64,000 nucleotides of DNA from contig JAUHZU010000002.1 in NCBI GenBank assembly GCA_030425705.1, forward strand, positions 1 to 64,000. Direction: 5' to 3'. Origin of the DNA: Phycisphaerae bacterium. GTDB lineage: Bacteria; Planctomycetota; Phycisphaerae; Phycisphaerales; Phycisphaeraceae. Each line of letters starts with the position of its first letter. Position 1 is the first letter of the stretch. Below, in pieces: positions 17,309 through 26,878 of the stretch. Position numbers and translations under genes: made by a program. The notes beneath the pieces were generated by a model, which saw only the letters and a list, made by a program, of their open reading frames with translations, ran no database searches and was not told the DNA's origin.

Positions 17309-19558
17309 CTACCCCCCGCTGTTGAGCTGTTCCAGGCGGGTGAGGTCCATGAGGGTGCGGTGGGTGCCGACGGATTCGGTGGCGAGGTCGGTGCTGGGGG
17401 TGCGCTGGGTGTACGTGCCGTCGGGGTGCATGTCCCAGGCCTGGCGTTGGTCGGCGAGCATGATCTGGAGCATCTCCCACAGCCGGCGCTGATGGACGCT
17501 GTCGTAGATCGGCGTGATGCACTCGACACGGTTGTTGAGGTTGCGGTACATCCAGTCGGCGCTGCCGGTGTAGTACTCGCCGCCGCCGGGCTGGGCCGCG
17601 CCGTTCTGGAAGTAGTAGACCCGCGAGTGCTCGAGGAACCGGCCGATGACGCTGGTGACGCGGATGTTGTCGCTGAGCCCCGGCACGCCCGGGCGGAGGC
17701 AGCAGAAGCCGCGGACGATCAGGTCGATGCGGACGCCCGCGGCGCTGGCCTGGTAGAGCTTGCGGCAGAGCATCTGGTCTTCAAGCGAGTTCATCTTCGC
17801 GATGATGCAGGGCCCGCCCTCCGCCAGCGGGTCGCCGCCACGCTCGCTGATCGAACGGGCGTGCTCGATCTCGCGGTCGATCATCTCGGTGAACCGGCGG
17901 CGCATGTTGGTCGGCGCGATGAGCAGGTGCTTGTAGTCCTTCTGGATCGATCGACCGGTGAGGAAGTGGAAGACCTGCACGAGGTCGGTCGTGATGCGCG
18001 GGTCGCAGGTGAACAGCCCCAGGTCCGTGTAGAGGTTGGCGGTCTTGGAGTTGTAGTTGCCGCTGCCGATGTGGGCGTAGGTGCGGAGCCCCTCGCCCTC
18101 CTGCCGGACGACCAGCGAGGTCTTGGTGTGGGTCTTGAGCCCGACCACACCGTAGACCACGTGGATGCCGGCCTTCTCGAGCCGGCGGGCGAGCTGCACG
18201 TTCCGCTCCTCGTCGAACCGGGCCTTGAGCTCGACCAGCACGACGACCTGCTTGCCCGACTCGGCGGCGCGGATCAGGTCGGGGATGAACGGCGAGTCCT
18301 TCGCGGTGCGGTAGAGCGTCAGCTTGATCGCGATGACCTTCGGGTCGTTGCACGCCTCGGAGATGAAGCGTTCGACCGACTGGCTGAACGACTCGTACGG
18401 GTGGTGGACGAGGATATCGCCCGAGCGGATGACGCTGAAGATGCTGGCGTCCTGGTCGGCCAGGCGCGGCGGGGTGACCGGGGTCCAGGGCTCGTACTTG
18501 AGCTGCGGCAGGTCGGCGGTGCCGTGCACGACCCACAGGTCGTTGTAGTCCAGCTCCCCGGGCATCTCGTAGACGTCCTGCTCCTGGAGGTCCATCTCTT
18601 GGATGAGGTACTGGTTCAGCGGGCGGAACGGTGTGTCGTCGACTTCGAGGCGGACGACGTCGGCGAAGCGGCGCTGGCGCAGCTCCTCGTTCACGACCTC
18701 GAGCAGGTCCTCGGCGTCCTCGTCGCTGGAGCCGACCGCCGCGTTACGGGTCACGCGGAAGGGCTCGATCTCCTGGATCTCCATGCCCTCGAAGAGGTGG
18801 TGGATGTTGTGGTGGATCAGCTCGGTGAGGGTGATGAAGCGGTAGCTGGGCGGCGCGTCGTCGGCGGTGTCGGACTCGGCGCGGAGGCGGATCCAGCCGG
18901 GCAGCACCTCCGGCACCTTGACGCGCGCGAACTGCAGGCCGAACCCGCCGTCGGGGTCGTTCTTCGCGGCGAGGGGGTCGCCCTGGGGGATGCGGAGCAT
19001 GACGCCCAGCGAGGTCGAGAGGTTGGAGATAAACGGGAAGGGGTGGCCCGGGTCGACGGCGAGCGGCGTGAGCACCGGGAACAGGTGGGCCATGAAGTGT
19101 TCCTGGGCCTCCACACGTTCGGCGTCGGTCAGCTCGTTCCAGCGCATCAGGTGGACGCCCTGCTCGGCGAGCGCGGGCTTGATGTCCTCGGCGAAACCAC
19201 GGGCCTGCTCTTCGAGCATGGGGACGACCATGTCGCGGATGATGCGGATCTGATCGCCGGCCGAGATGTCGTCCGGGCCGCGCCGCTGTTGGCCCGTCTG
19301 GACCTGGCGCTTGAGCCCGCCGACGCGCTTCTGGTAGTACTCGTCCAGGTTGGAGTTGAAGATCGCGAGGAACGCGGCGCGTTCGAGCAGCGGGGTGCGC
19401 GGGTCGAGCGCTTCGTGCAGCACCCGGCGGTTGAATTCCAGCCAGGAGACCTCGCGGTTGAGGAACGCCTCGTGCTCGGGGATGGGCAGGGGCCAAGGCT
19501 CGCCGGGCATCAGTTCGCCGTGCATCGGGGTCGGGGGCGTCGGTTCGGTCTGGGTCAT
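17309..19558 (-). CDS. ppk1: polyphosphate kinase 1
   Basis: 749 residues, a little longer than the roughly 690 usual for PPK1. It opens with FLNREVSWLEFNRRVLHEA and FLAIFNSNLDEYYQKRVGG, the PPK N-terminal signature. The two phospholipase-D-like catalytic halves are present: H477 in GLKTHTKTSLVV, corresponding to the autophosphorylated His, then YAHIGSGNYNSKTANLYTD, and the second His in VIGRFLEHSRVYYF. It polymerises ATP gamma-phosphate into polyphosphate, reversibly. It is last in the minus-strand run but is separated from the preceding gene by 139 bases, which include a minus-strand TACAAT (19625-19630). It is therefore likely expressed on its own. Confidence 0.97.
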   Translation of the reverse strand: MTQTEPTPPTPMHGELMPGEPWPLPIPEHEAFLNREVSWLEFNRRVLHEALDPRTPLLERAAFLAIFNSNLDEYYQKRVGGLKRQVQTGQQRRGPDDISAGDQIRIIRDMVVPMLEEQARGFAEDIKPALAEQGVHLMRWNELTDAERVEAQEHFMAHLFPVLTPLAVDPGHPFPFISNLSTSLGVMLRIPQGDPLAAKNDPDGGFGLQFARVKVPEVLPGWIRLRAESDTADDAPPSYRFITLTELIHHNIHHLFEGMEIQEIEPFRVTRNAAVGSSDEDAEDLLEVVNEELRQRRFADVVRLEVDDTPFRPLNQYLIQEMDLQEQDVYEMPGELDYNDLWVVHGTADLPQLKYEPWTPVTPPRLADQDASIFSVIRSGDILVHHPYESFSQSVERFISEACNDPKVIAIKLTLYRTAKDSPFIPDLIRAAESGKQVVVLVELKARFDEERNVQLARRLEKAGIHVVYGVVGLKTHTKTSLVVRQEGEGLRTYAHIGSGNYNSKTANLYTDLGLFTCDPRITTDLVQVFHFLTGRSIQKDYKHLLIAPTNMRRRFTEMIDREIEHARSISERGGDPLAEGGPCIIAKMNSLEDQMLCRKLYQASAAGVRIDLIVRGFCCLRPGVPGLSDNIRVTSVIGRFLEHSRVYYFQNGAAQPGGGEYYTGSADWMYRNLNNRVECITPIYDSVHQRRLWEMLQIMLADQRQAWDMHPDGTYTQRTPSTDLATESVGTHRTLMDLTRLEQLNSGG

Positions 19559-19697
19559 AACGCGGGTCGGGTCTGGGGGAAGCGCGGTGGAGACGGTGGC
19601 ACGGCCGCTGGCCGGACAGCCCCTATTGTAGAGGGTCGCCGAGACGTAGCGTTAGGGAACTGCAAGCGCCGCGCGACGATCTGCCCGCCGGCCCCGG

Positions 19698-21005
19698 CTA
19701 CTCCGGCAGGACCAGCACCTCTGCGTCCCGCAGCAGCACACGGTCCAGCACCGGGCCATTCACGCCCTCCTCGATCGCGAGGGTCAGGGCCCGGTCGCCT
19801 GGCGCCAACGGCAGCGCGAGGTTGAGCCGGTGCGTGTCCTGCTCGACGTCGATCGTGACGCGCGCCAACTCGGTCGCTCCAAGCCGGACCACCGCAACAC
19901 AGCCGGCCCAGGCGTAGCGCTCCTCGGGCAAGTCGTCGCCACGGTCCAGTTCGAGCGTCATCACGACACGCCGGGCTGCCGCGGGTAGGTCGAAGGCGGC
20001 CATGATCGGCGCATGCAGCGCGATGGCGCCACTCGCCCGTCGCTCCGGCGGCGCGGGCACGCCGAAAAACGCCCCGCCGTCGACGACCTCCATCGGCAGG
20101 TCCACCATCGGCACCAGGCGACGCCCCGCCCACGGCAGGTCCAGCCGGGTCACCACCGGCCAGTCCTCGCCGGCGTGGTCGGCCTCGCCCAGACGCACCG
20201 GCTGCCAGACCGGCAAGCCCTCCGCGCCCGACACCGGCTGGGTCATCGGCGTCGAGAACGCCGCCGCGCCCCCCGAACGCCCCAGTGCGCCACGCCAGCG
20301 CGAGCCCGACCGCGTCGTCATCACCACCGCCGGCTCTGGCGCCGCACGCATCGGGTTGGCGATCCACAGCCCCGCGACGCGCGTCGGCTCGATCGTCAAC
20401 GCCGTATCCGTCTCGCCGATCACAAACGCGACCCCGCCGACCTCCACCGCGTCCACGAACCCCACCAGCCGTTCGCCGGTCGGCAGCAAGAGGACATCGT
20501 CTGCGGGCTGTACCGCAGGCGCCTCCATGCCCGGCAGCAGCGTGACCCACGCCAGGTCGTCCAGCGACACCTCGACCGCGCGCATCCCGTCTGCGTCACG
20601 CCATCGCAGCACGTCCGACGAACCCGCCACACCGACCAGCCCCTGCCCCGCCCGGCCGACGATCACCTGCCCGTCGATCGTCGCCAGCCGCGGCCCGGGC
20701 GACTCCTCGGCCGACGCATCGACCGGGAACGACAGCCGCACCACCTGGTCAAACCCGGCCGTGTGCCGCTCGCCCTCGGCATCGAGATACTCGACCCGAC
20801 CCGTTTCACTGTCGATGGCGATCAGCACGATCGGCACCGGCTCGAGTGTTGGGCCGAAGAGCAACGCCTCCACCGCGTCCTGCGCCGCCGCGGGCGCCGC
20901 GGCCGTGCATGCGACGAGCAGCGCCAGCAAGCGGCGCAAGAGCCCGAGGCCCTGCGCGTTCGGGGGCCGGTGGGGTTTGCGTTGCGCGTCGTGGGGATCG
21001 GTCAT
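19698..21005 (-). CDS. secreted protein of the MoxR-operon tail, C-terminal NPCBM-like beta domain
   Basis: 435 residues from ATG 21005, which overlaps the preceding stop as ATGA; the longer frame to 21158 lies inside the upstream gene. A basic N terminus precedes hydrophobic LLRRLLALLVACTAAAPAAAQ, a signal peptide. The middle has repeated short beta motifs around ATIDGQVIVGR, LLLPTGERLVGFVDAV and TRSGSRWRGALG. The C-terminal ~140 residues (DLPMEVVDGGAFFGV...GPVLDRVLLRDAEVLV) resemble galactose-binding/NPCBM-type beta sandwiches, though this is only a pattern judgement. No catalytic residues are apparent. Tight coupling to the toroid-protein gene says they work in the same periplasmic process. 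Confidence 0.7.
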   Translation of the reverse strand: MTDPHDAQRKPHRPPNAQGLGLLRRLLALLVACTAAAPAAAQDAVEALLFGPTLEPVPIVLIAIDSETGRVEYLDAEGERHTAGFDQVVRLSFPVDASAEESPGPRLATIDGQVIVGRAGQGLVGVAGSSDVLRWRDADGMRAVEVSLDDLAWVTLLPGMEAPAVQPADDVLLLPTGERLVGFVDAVEVGGVAFVIGETDTALTIEPTRVAGLWIANPMRAAPEPAVVMTTRSGSRWRGALGRSGGAAAFSTPMTQPVSGAEGLPVWQPVRLGEADHAGEDWPVVTRLDLPWAGRRLVPMVDLPMEVVDGGAFFGVPAPPERRASGAIALHAPIMAAFDLPAAARRVVMTLELDRGDDLPEERYAWAGCVAVVRLGATELARVTIDVEQDTHRLNLALPLAPGDRALTLAIEEGVNGPVLDRVLLRDAEVLVLPE

Positions 21006-22066
21006 CGCTGGAAGATCGGCAGGAAACGGTACGGCATCTGGAGGACGATGAGGGACATGCCCGTGGCGTAGGGCCCGCCGTGCGGAGATTCCCAGTGCCC
21101 GTCGCGGAGCTGGCGTTCGATCAGCCGTTCGCGGATGTAGGGGAAGTAGGCGGCCCAATGCTCGCCGCCGGCGATGAACATCGCCTGGGCGCAGTAGTAG
21201 TGGCCGTAGTACTCGTGACCGCCGCGGTCGTTGCCCGCCTCGATCTGCCGATGCAGGTAAGCGAGCCCGTCGTCGATGACGTCGTCTTCGTAGACGCCGG
21301 CGTAGTACAGGGCGGCGACGCCCGCGGCGCTGCGCGGGAACGCGGAGCTGCCGCCCGAGGTCATGTAGCGGAACCCGCCGTCGGTCGTGTTCTGGCAGTC
21401 GCGCACGTAGCCGATCGCGTTCTCGACGGTCTCCTCCGGCACACTGATGCCCGCCATCCGCGCCGAGCGCAACGCCTTGATCTGGCAGATCGTCACCGAC
21501 AGGTCCGCATCAAACGGGATCGGCTGGTACCGCCAGCCGCCCTCGGCGTTCTGGCTTTTAACGATCAGGCGCACGGCCTTGACCAGCGCGTCGCGGAGCT
21601 GCTCGTCGTCGGACATCCCGTACAGCTCGCCGAGGAACAGCGTCGCGAAGCCGTGGCCATACATCGGCCCGTGCGACACGTTGGGCGAAGCGATGAGCCC
21701 CGACTCCTGCGCGTGGCTGAGGATGTAGCCCAGCCCTTTCTCGACGACTTCGCCGTAGTCGCCGCGCCCCGGCACCTCGCCGTTAGCCAGGAACGCCAGG
21801 CAGCAGATCGCGGTCACGCCGACGTGCCCCCCGCCGTAGCGCTCGGCCGAGAAGCTGCCGTCTACGTTCTGTTGCTGGGCGAGGTACGCCAGCCCACGGG
21901 CCACCGCGTCTTCCAACTCAGGCGTCACCTCGACAAACTCCACCGCCGCCGCATCCCCCCCATCCCCGGCAGAGGCCGCGTCGGCGGCCGGCGGTGCTGC
22001 ATCCTGCGCGGTCACCGGCAGCGCAACGAACACCGCAGCGACTAGGGCTTGGGCAACGCGGCGCAT
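21002..22066 (-). CDS. exported alpha/alpha-toroid protein (prenyltransferase/squalene-oxidase repeats)
   Basis: 354 residues from ATG 22066; the GTG one codon earlier is an alternative. Its start shares one base with the preceding stop. A signal peptide (ALVAAVFVALPVTAQ) and an acidic/Ala linker are followed by repeats of the QW/terpenoid-cyclase toroid kind: GLAYLAQQQNVDGSF, LIVKSQNAEGGWRYQP, YVRDCQNTTDGGFRYM, LIERQLRDGHWESP. The catalytic DxDD of squalene cyclases is absent, and export argues against a terpene cyclase. Proteins with these repeats commonly accompany planctomycete MoxR operons; the function is unknown to me. Confidence 0.82.
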   Translation of the reverse strand: MRRVAQALVAAVFVALPVTAQDAAPPAADAASAGDGGDAAAVEFVEVTPELEDAVARGLAYLAQQQNVDGSFSAERYGGGHVGVTAICCLAFLANGEVPGRGDYGEVVEKGLGYILSHAQESGLIASPNVSHGPMYGHGFATLFLGELYGMSDDEQLRDALVKAVRLIVKSQNAEGGWRYQPIPFDADLSVTICQIKALRSARMAGISVPEETVENAIGYVRDCQNTTDGGFRYMTSGGSSAFPRSAAGVAALYYAGVYEDDVIDDGLAYLHRQIEAGNDRGGHEYYGHYYCAQAMFIAGGEHWAAYFPYIRERLIERQLRDGHWESPHGGPYATGMSLIVLQMPYRFLPIFQR

Positions 22067-22854
22067 CACTCGTCCTCTGCTTCCTGCTGACTCAACTCAG
22101 CGATCCGCCGGTAGTACGCCTCGGTGATCGCGCGGTACACCGGGTTGAACGACTCGCCCAGACTCTCCGCCAACTCGTCGCGCAGACGCGGCGGCAGGTT
22201 GCCCCACTCGCCCTCACGCAGCTCCTCCATCGACAGCTCGGCGTTCCGCACCGAGCCCCGGCTCGCGTCGCCCTGGCTCGGGTCCGCGCCGCCGGGCTGT
22301 CGGCCGGGTTCCTGCCCGGGCTGCTCACCCTCGCCCGGCTGCTCGCCCTGGGGCGGACCGGGCTGCTCACCCTGCTGTTGCTCGCCCTGCTGCTGTTGCT
22401 GGCCCCCGCGGTCGGCCTGCCGGGCCTGCTGCTGCTGGCTCGACGAGCTGCTGCTGCTCTGCTGCTCCTGCGTGTTCTGCGCCGACGCGATGATCTGCTC
22501 CAGCTTCAGGATGATCTCGTCCTGCAACCGCTGTGTGTCGATGCCCGCGTCCCGCTCCTCGCTCAGCCGGGCCGCGGACGCGGCCATGTCCTGCACCGCC
22601 TGCGCAAACTGATCCGCCGCCTCCTGGCCGCTCAGCCGCCGCTCAAGCTCCCGGTTCAGCTCCGGGGTGTCCGGGGCTTGTGGCTCTTCGTCCGGCGATT
22701 GTTCTTCCGCCGCGTCGTCCTCGGTGCCGAGCAGCTCGTCCAGCGAGGGGGCATCGCCGTCGCCGGTGTCCTGCGCTACGGCGGGGAAGCCGGCGAGCGC
22801 GACCGGCAGCGCGAGCAGCGCCGCGAGCAGTGTGGTGGTGGGTCGAGTCATCAT
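22066..22854 (-). CDS. exported Gln/Gly/Glu-rich protein of the MoxR operon
   Basis: 262 residues from ATG 22854, chosen because GAGGGAG lies just upstream and a clean signal peptide follows (TTTLLAALLALPVALAGFPAVA). The alternative ATG 22905 would overlap the preceding stop as ATGA and add 17 polar residues. The mature chain has an acidic linker, a helical segment (residues about 55-125), a Gln/Ser/Gly/Pro/Glu low-complexity spacer, and a conserved-looking C-terminal helix region (GEWGNLPPRLRDELAESLGESFNPVYRAI cut short here). The spacer composition mirrors the upstream 1272-residue protein, suggesting the two interact. Confidence 0.75.
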   Translation of the reverse strand: MMTRPTTTLLAALLALPVALAGFPAVAQDTGDGDAPSLDELLGTEDDAAEEQSPDEEPQAPDTPELNRELERRLSGQEAADQFAQAVQDMAASAARLSEERDAGIDTQRLQDEIILKLEQIIASAQNTQEQQSSSSSSSQQQQARQADRGGQQQQQGEQQQGEQPGPPQGEQPGEGEQPGQEPGRQPGGADPSQGDASRGSVRNAELSMEELREGEWGNLPPRLRDELAESLGESFNPVYRAITEAYYRRIAELSQQEAEDE

Positions 22855-22901
22855 GGCTCCCTCGGCGCTCGGTGCGCCCTTTTCCAAACGTCGTGTGCGG
22901 G

Positions 22902-25900
22902 TCACTCCCGGTCTTCGGGCGTCGGCGGGCTGTCGCCCCCCATCATGGCCTGCAGCTTCTCGATCAACTGTTCACCGAGTTCGCTCAGTTCCTGCTGCTG
23001 CGCGGACAGGTCCAGCAGCCGCTGCTGGAGCTCTTCGGGGGTGAGCTGGTCCGCGAGGCGATCGATCATCTCGGTCTGGCGGCGGAGGTCGATCTGCACC
23101 TCGCGCAGCAGCTTGATCTCGGCGAGGTCGGGCACGAGCGGCGGTGGCTCGCCCTGGCCGCCCCCCTCGCCGCCGCCCTGCTGCTGTTGCTGCTGCTGCT
23201 GCTCGCGCTCGAACTTCTCGGGGTTGCCGGCGTCGTCCAACGCATCGCCCATCGCGCGGAGCATCGCGGCGACCCGGCCCTGCTCGGCGACGACCAGCGC
23301 GTCGGCACGTCGTTCGCGCAGCCGGCGGTGCGCCCGCTCCGCGGCCTGGTCGATCCGCCGGTGCAGCGACTGGTAGACCATGGCTTCGCCCGCCTGCCCA
23401 CCGAGCGCCAGCGCGGCGGAACGCACCGCGTCCTGCGCCGCGTCGAACGCGGCGCCGTCCAGAGCATCTGCGTGGAGCTGGTTGATCTGCCGCCAGTCCC
23501 GTCGGTCATACGGCTCATCGCGCTCGTGCTGGGCGACCGCGCCGCGGAGCGTCTCCTGCCGCTCGGCGAGGTCGTAGTACGCCTGCCGCAACGCGGCGCG
23601 CTCGGCTCGCTGCTGTTCCTGCTGCTGCTCCTGCTCGGCCTCGTTCAGCGCCTGCAGCGCGTCATGCAGGTGCGCGAGCGCATCCGTCTCCTCGGCCTCT
23701 GCGCCCGGCGCGTCGTTGCCACGCATCGCACGCACAGCCCTGGCCTGGCTGGCGACCGCCTTGCCCAGCGCCGCGCCGGCCGCGGCCGTCTCCGCCGAGG
23801 CCACCGCCTCCTCTTCGACCAGCATCACCCGCCGACGCAGCTGCACCAGCCCGGGCTCGAGCGCCGCCAACCCGCCGGGCTGCACCAGCTGCACACGGGC
23901 CAGTTCCGATGCCTGGTCGTCGATCAGCTTCTGCACCTTCTGCGCCAGCTCCTGCAGCAGGCGGCGCAGCTCCTCCTGCTGTCGCTGCTGCTGCCGACCC
24001 ATCTCCGCGAGCATCTGCTCGAGCGTCGACTGCGCCTGCTGCTGCCGGGTCGCGGCCTCGGCCACCTGGTTCTCCTGCAGCTCTTCGGCCGCCTGCTGCG
24101 TGTTGTCTTCGAGCCCCTGGCGCTCGCCCACCGCCGCGGCCTCCTGCATCGTCTGCGCCGCGGCACGCTGCTGAGGGGTCGCGCCCTGCTGCTCGCCCTG
24201 CTCGGCGATCTGCTGCGCGGTGCTGCGCATCTGGTCGAGCAGCGCCTCGGCCCGCTCGCCGATCGCGCGCTGGTCTGCGGCGTTGCGGTCGAGCTGGTCC
24301 TGCAATTCTTGCGGCAGGTCTTCCCGCGATCGGCCGATCGTCTGCGGCAGCAGCTCCTGGGTGTCCTCGGCCACCCGCTGGGCGTCGCGCTGCAGGTCCG
24401 CGAGGGCGGACTCCACCTCGCCGATCGACTCGCCCATGTCCAGCGCCGCGACCAACGCGTTCAGGTCGCGCTGGACCTGCTCCTGCGCCTCGCCCGCCCG
24501 TTGTTGCTGCTCGCCCTGCTCTGCGCGGGCCTGATCGGCCGCCTCCTGCTGCGCCTGCGCCCGGGCGTTGTCTCCCGACTGCTGCGCGGCGGCCTGTTGC
24601 TGCTGCGCCTGAGCGCCTCGCTGGCGGGCCTGTTCGGACTGCTGCAGCGCGTCACGGGCCGCGCCGCTGGCGTCCTGCGCATCGTCGAGCAGGCGGTCCG
24701 CCTGATCCAACAGGTCGCGCAGCGGCCCGAGGTCCTGCGCACCGTTGCGCTCTAGCCGCTCCCGGAGCGCATCCACCTGGTCCTGCTGCGCGGACAGCCG
24801 GCCGGTGACCTCGCCCTGCTGCACGGCGGCCTCGGCGGGGTCGGCCCCGTCGCGGTTGCGTTGACTGAGGATGCGCTGCGTGCGTTCCAGCGATTGTGCC
24901 GTGTCGCGCACGCCGCGGAGCACCCGGCGGACCTGCTCGGCGAGTTCCTGCTCCGTGATCACGCGCAGCCGGCGCGTCGCCGACCGGGCGGGGGTATGGC
25001 GTTGGCCGTCGAGGTCGTAGACGTCCTGGCCGACCGCGGTGACAAGCACCTCGTCGCCGGGCAGCAGGTCGAGCGTGCCCAGGTCGATCGCGTGACGGAG
25101 CTCAAGCGTGCCGCTGCGCCCGGTGCTGAGCAGGCCGGGGTCGTCGAGGACGCGGGTTGCGAGCTGCTCGGCATCGGGGTCGGTGTTCGCGCGGTCGGGC
25201 GCAACCACTTCGAGCAGCAGCGCTTCCACTGCGATGTCGTCCTCGGCCATGGCCTGCAGCGCGACGCTTGCGGTGGGCAGTACCGACTCATCCACCATCG
25301 GGTCGAGCAGTACGACGACGGGCGCTTCGTCGGCGATGACCTGGAGGCGGTACTGCCGGTCGCCGCCCGTGGAGGCGAGGCCGTAGCTATCGGTGACCTC
25401 GAATGACGCAAGCACCGGGCCGACCAGCGTCCCGGTGACGGTAAAACCCGTCGCGGTGGGGAGGGTAGTGGCGGCGATCAGGTCGCTATCCACGATGCGG
25501 CTCGGCTCGTAGCTGATCAGCGCGATCGACAGGTCCCGCCACGGCTGGGGGGGCGTGTCCACCTGGGACTGACCGGTCTGGACAGGGGCCAGGAGCGCTT
25601 CGGCGGCGCGGCGCGCGGTGCTCTCGGGGACGGGCTTGTTGAACAGGACACGCAGTTCGACCCGCGAGCCCACGTAAGCCGACGCCGTGGCGATCGCGTC
25701 CTGCTGCTCGTGCATCGGCACGGTCTGTTCGCTCAGCAGGCCCTGGGCGTAGGCGGGCGGCGTAACCGTCGCGACGACCGACACGACCTCGGGGCGGGCC
25801 GCGAGGGTGAGCTCGGCGGTGTCGGTGGTGAAGTCGCCGGCCTCGAAGCGGTACTCCAGCGTCGCGCCGTCCTGCTCACCGGACATCAGCGACCGTGCGA

Positions 25901-26720
25901 CCGGCGCGGGGACATCCACGAGTGTCTCGAACACACCGCGCTCCCCGGTCACGACGCCCGCCCGCTGCTCGGCAACGCGCACGCGTTCCCACTCGCCGGC
26001 CGTCCCGTCCCATCCGACCACGCGGTAGGCGATCGTCATCTTCATGCCATCGGCGTAGCCCCGCGTCACCTTCGCGCGGAGGCGGACCCGGCCATCGACC
26101 GGGCGGACGCTGTTCTCGGTGAGGGATTCGATGGCCTGGCGGTAGGGCCACTGCGCGTCGCCCATCGGCAGCAGCCAGCGCTGCGCCGCGGTGGACGCGG
26201 CAGACGGCGCCGCGCCGGCGATCGTACCCAGCACCGCGAGCGACAGGAGCGCGAGCAGCGCGGCCTTGAGTGTGGGCCGGGTCTTGATCAGCCGGTGGAG
26301 GTCGACCTGCCCGAGCTTGGCCTCGGCGTCATCAACCGCCCGCCGGGCCATGGTCGCGGTGTTGGCATGCGCACGGGGTGTCTCGTAGTCGGCGGCGTTG
26401 CTCGAAAACGCGACCGCCGACGCCAGCGACCCCGCGAGCTGCGGGTACAGCCGCTCGGCCCGCAGCGCCAGCTCCGGGATGCTCGGCCAGAACCGGTACG
26501 CCCGCGCCAGCCGCGTCACCAGCCACGCCAGCGCGGCCCCCAGGACGACCAGCCCCAGCCCCAGCCGCATCGCGCCCGGCAGCCGGAACAGGTAGTCGAG
26601 CAGCCCCAGCCCGATCGCGATCGGTACGAGCACCGCGACCCACTGCGCGGCGCGGCGCAACAGCAGCAGCCACCGGCTGGTGCGGCGGACGTGCTCGAGC
26701 TGGCGGGCGATGTGCTTCAT
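22902..26720 (-). CDS. giant membrane protein with long Gln-rich coiled coils (DUF4175-like)
   Basis: 1272 residues. Two N-terminal membrane helices (AVLVPIAIGLGLLDYLF; GLGLVVLGAALAWLVTRL) and a third near residue 155 precede a periplasmic beta-rich portion of about 350 residues. From about residue 570 to the end the chain is a Gln/Ala/Glu-rich coiled coil with uninterrupted Gln runs, finishing in EREQQQQ...GGGEGGGQG and a final amphipathic helix. This layout resembles DUF4175-type proteins found with BatA/MoxR operons. The CAG/CTG-rich coding sequence produces long shadow frames on the other strand. Its start is 158 bases from the preceding gene, so it may also have a promoter of its own. 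Confidence 0.82.
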   Translation of the reverse strand: MKHIARQLEHVRRTSRWLLLLRRAAQWVAVLVPIAIGLGLLDYLFRLPGAMRLGLGLVVLGAALAWLVTRLARAYRFWPSIPELALRAERLYPQLAGSLASAVAFSSNAADYETPRAHANTATMARRAVDDAEAKLGQVDLHRLIKTRPTLKAALLALLSLAVLGTIAGAAPSAASTAAQRWLLPMGDAQWPYRQAIESLTENSVRPVDGRVRLRAKVTRGYADGMKMTIAYRVVGWDGTAGEWERVRVAEQRAGVVTGERGVFETLVDVPAPVARSLMSGEQDGATLEYRFEAGDFTTDTAELTLAARPEVVSVVATVTPPAYAQGLLSEQTVPMHEQQDAIATASAYVGSRVELRVLFNKPVPESTARRAAEALLAPVQTGQSQVDTPPQPWRDLSIALISYEPSRIVDSDLIAATTLPTATGFTVTGTLVGPVLASFEVTDSYGLASTGGDRQYRLQVIADEAPVVVLLDPMVDESVLPTASVALQAMAEDDIAVEALLLEVVAPDRANTDPDAEQLATRVLDDPGLLSTGRSGTLELRHAIDLGTLDLLPGDEVLVTAVGQDVYDLDGQRHTPARSATRRLRVITEQELAEQVRRVLRGVRDTAQSLERTQRILSQRNRDGADPAEAAVQQGEVTGRLSAQQDQVDALRERLERNGAQDLGPLRDLLDQADRLLDDAQDASGAARDALQQSEQARQRGAQAQQQQAAAQQSGDNARAQAQQEAADQARAEQGEQQQRAGEAQEQVQRDLNALVAALDMGESIGEVESALADLQRDAQRVAEDTQELLPQTIGRSREDLPQELQDQLDRNAADQRAIGERAEALLDQMRSTAQQIAEQGEQQGATPQQRAAAQTMQEAAAVGERQGLEDNTQQAAEELQENQVAEAATRQQQAQSTLEQMLAEMGRQQQRQQEELRRLLQELAQKVQKLIDDQASELARVQLVQPGGLAALEPGLVQLRRRVMLVEEEAVASAETAAAGAALGKAVASQARAVRAMRGNDAPGAEAEETDALAHLHDALQALNEAEQEQQQEQQRAERAALRQAYYDLAERQETLRGAVAQHERDEPYDRRDWRQINQLHADALDGAAFDAAQDAVRSAALALGGQAGEAMVYQSLHRRIDQAAERAHRRLRERRADALVVAEQGRVAAMLRAMGDALDDAGNPEKFEREQQQQQQQQGGGEGGGQGEPPPLVPDLAEIKLLREVQIDLRRQTEMIDRLADQLTPEELQQRLLDLSAQQQELSELGEQLIEKLQAMMGGDSPPTPEDRE

Positions 26721-26878
26721 TGTCGCGTTCGTCTTGTCACGGGACGGCGTGTCGGGTTAGACGCCCGGGTCGGTGGCGGGTTCCGGGTCAGGCCGGCCGA
26801 GCCAACCTACCCATCATATCGGTCAAAACCCAAGGAAACAGGGGAAATCAACGGGACGACACCCGAAAACGCCGCGGC

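Noticed and set aside
21002-22066. Squalene-hopene or terpene cyclase
   Set aside because: It has toroid repeats but lacks the DxDD acid and carries an export signal; context is a MoxR operon rather than isoprenoid genes.
22390-24000. Runs of CTG/CAG triplets as a microsatellite or mobile repeat
   Set aside because: They encode the Gln-rich coiled coil and linkers of two operon proteins; no DNA-level repeat boundaries exist.
22000-24800. Long plus-strand frames (for example a 740-residue frame) opposite the Gln-rich genes
   Set aside because: They are Leu/Arg-rich complements of CAG/CAA runs, and the minus-strand frames have membrane helices, coiled coils and coupled starts.
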